5,720 bases of DNA from the NCBI GenBank assembly GCA_946887155.1, contig CAMPKM010000216.1, forward strand, positions 1 to 5,720. The letters run 5' to 3'. This DNA is from an uncultured Gemmatimonadota bacterium. Lineage in GTDB: Bacteria; Gemmatimonadota; Gemmatimonadetes; Gemmatimonadales; Gemmatimonadaceae. Each line of letters begins with the position of its first letter. Position 1 is the first letter of the stretch. This document shows positions 5,163-5,720 of this stretch, one piece after another. The notes below the pieces were generated by a model, which saw nothing but the letters and a program-made list of their open reading frames with translations, was not told the DNA's origin and made no database searches. Both the position numbers and the translations under genes were made by a program.

Positions 5163-5720
5163 GTGTGTCGACTCTCTACGCCGTGCGGGTTGCGCTCGGC
5201 GCTCAACGCCGGAGGGATCGTTCCTTTCGCTAACTCGAGCTCTCTCCTGGCCTGCGGAACGAGAGCGCTCTGTGGATAGGTGAGGATGAGGTGCTCGAGC
5301 CGCGTGATAGCGGCGCTCTTGTCGCCTTTCTCACGCAGCACCTTGGCCCACTCGAGGTCCGCCTCGGCTGCTTCCGGCGCCGATGCGTGCGACGTGATCA
5401 GCGCCTTCCAGATCGTCTCGCTCCGGGCCGAATCACTGGTGGACCGGTAGAGCCGTGCCGCGATCTTCAGCAGGAGTGGTGACGCATCGGCGACAGTCGA
5501 CGCCGTGGCCTCGAACTCCTTCGCCGCCGCCAGTGTGTCACTCTTCGCCAGTGCGAGGAATGCGCGGCCGATGCCCTCCGACGAATCATGTCGCGCCCGT
5601 GCCAGGACCGACAGCGCCAGGATTGCATCGCTGGAAAAGTCATCGAGTCGCCTGAGACCCGTGCGTGCCGTCTTCAAATCTCCCTCGTACAACGCCATGA
5701 ACGCGCTCGAGCGTTCATCC
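5159..5720 (-). CDS. TPR-type repeat protein (5' end outside window)
   Basis: The frame is open to the right edge. Seven codons (DERSSAF) lie upstream of the internal Met at 5698, so that Met is probably not the start and the N-terminus, including any signal peptide, is missing. The visible 186 residues are almost all amphipathic helix rich in Ala, Leu, Arg and Glu. The start, ALYEGDLKTARTGL, has the small-residue and Gly-Asp pattern of a TPR turn. The clearest unit is near the C-terminus: EAAEADLEWAKVLREKGDK, then AAITRLEHLILTYPQS, then ALVPQARREL, in the YP-S style of BamD/YbgF-like TPRs. TPR proteins are protein-binding scaffolds. The 4-bp ATGA overlap with the secreted GATase1-like gene suggests the two are made together and may form a complex. 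The sequence does not name the function further. Confidence 0.82.
   Translation of the reverse strand, partial: DERSSAFMALYEGDLKTARTGLRRLDDFSSDAILALSVLARARHDSSEGIGRAFLALAKSDTLAAAKEFEATASTVADASPLLLKIAARLYRSTSDSARSETIWKALITSHASAPEAAEADLEWAKVLREKGDKSAAITRLEHLILTYPQSALVPQARRELELAKGTIPPALSAERNPHGVESRHT

Overview
The window is GC-rich (judged by eye) and all five supported genes lie on the minus strand, so the text below follows the minus strand from high to low coordinates. The likely source is an environmental bacterium. The secreted family next to a TPR gene at 3882-5720, the strong codon bias and the recurring octamer CGTTAGGC fit Gemmatimonadota best, but no rRNA or marker gene confirms this and the assignment is an inference.

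Region 1 (5720-3882) holds the 3' part of a TPR-type repeat protein. Its TGA overlaps the ATG of a secreted 426-residue protein by 4 bases. That protein belongs to the family often labelled 'asparagine synthetase B', although it shows no asparagine synthetase motifs and looks like a class I glutamine-amidotransferase-like (DJ-1/PfpI/ThuA-type) domain with a candidate Cys/His pair. The two genes look translationally coupled and probably act together in the cell envelope.

Region 2 (3881-1261) centres on an 841-residue protein that joins an N-terminal RadC-type JAB/JAMM metal-binding domain, with all expected ligands, to a complete iron-sulfur XPD/DinG-type superfamily 2 helicase. It is bracketed by two inverted copies of a small palindromic element with core GGGGTCAGACCCC. 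The downstream copy extends into a three-unit 11-bp tandem repeat that supplies the last codons and the stop of the helicase gene.

Region 3 (1260-1) has a complete fumarylacetoacetate hydrolase family gene 22 bp after the helicase. After an 84-bp spacer comes the 5' part of a gene for a membrane-anchored, proline-rich, TonB-like protein that runs off the left edge.

The strongest candidates for something new are the JAB-DinG fusion, the repeat element that forms a gene end, and the overrepresented octamer CGTTAGGC. No RNA gene, CRISPR array, insertion sequence or phage gene is visible.
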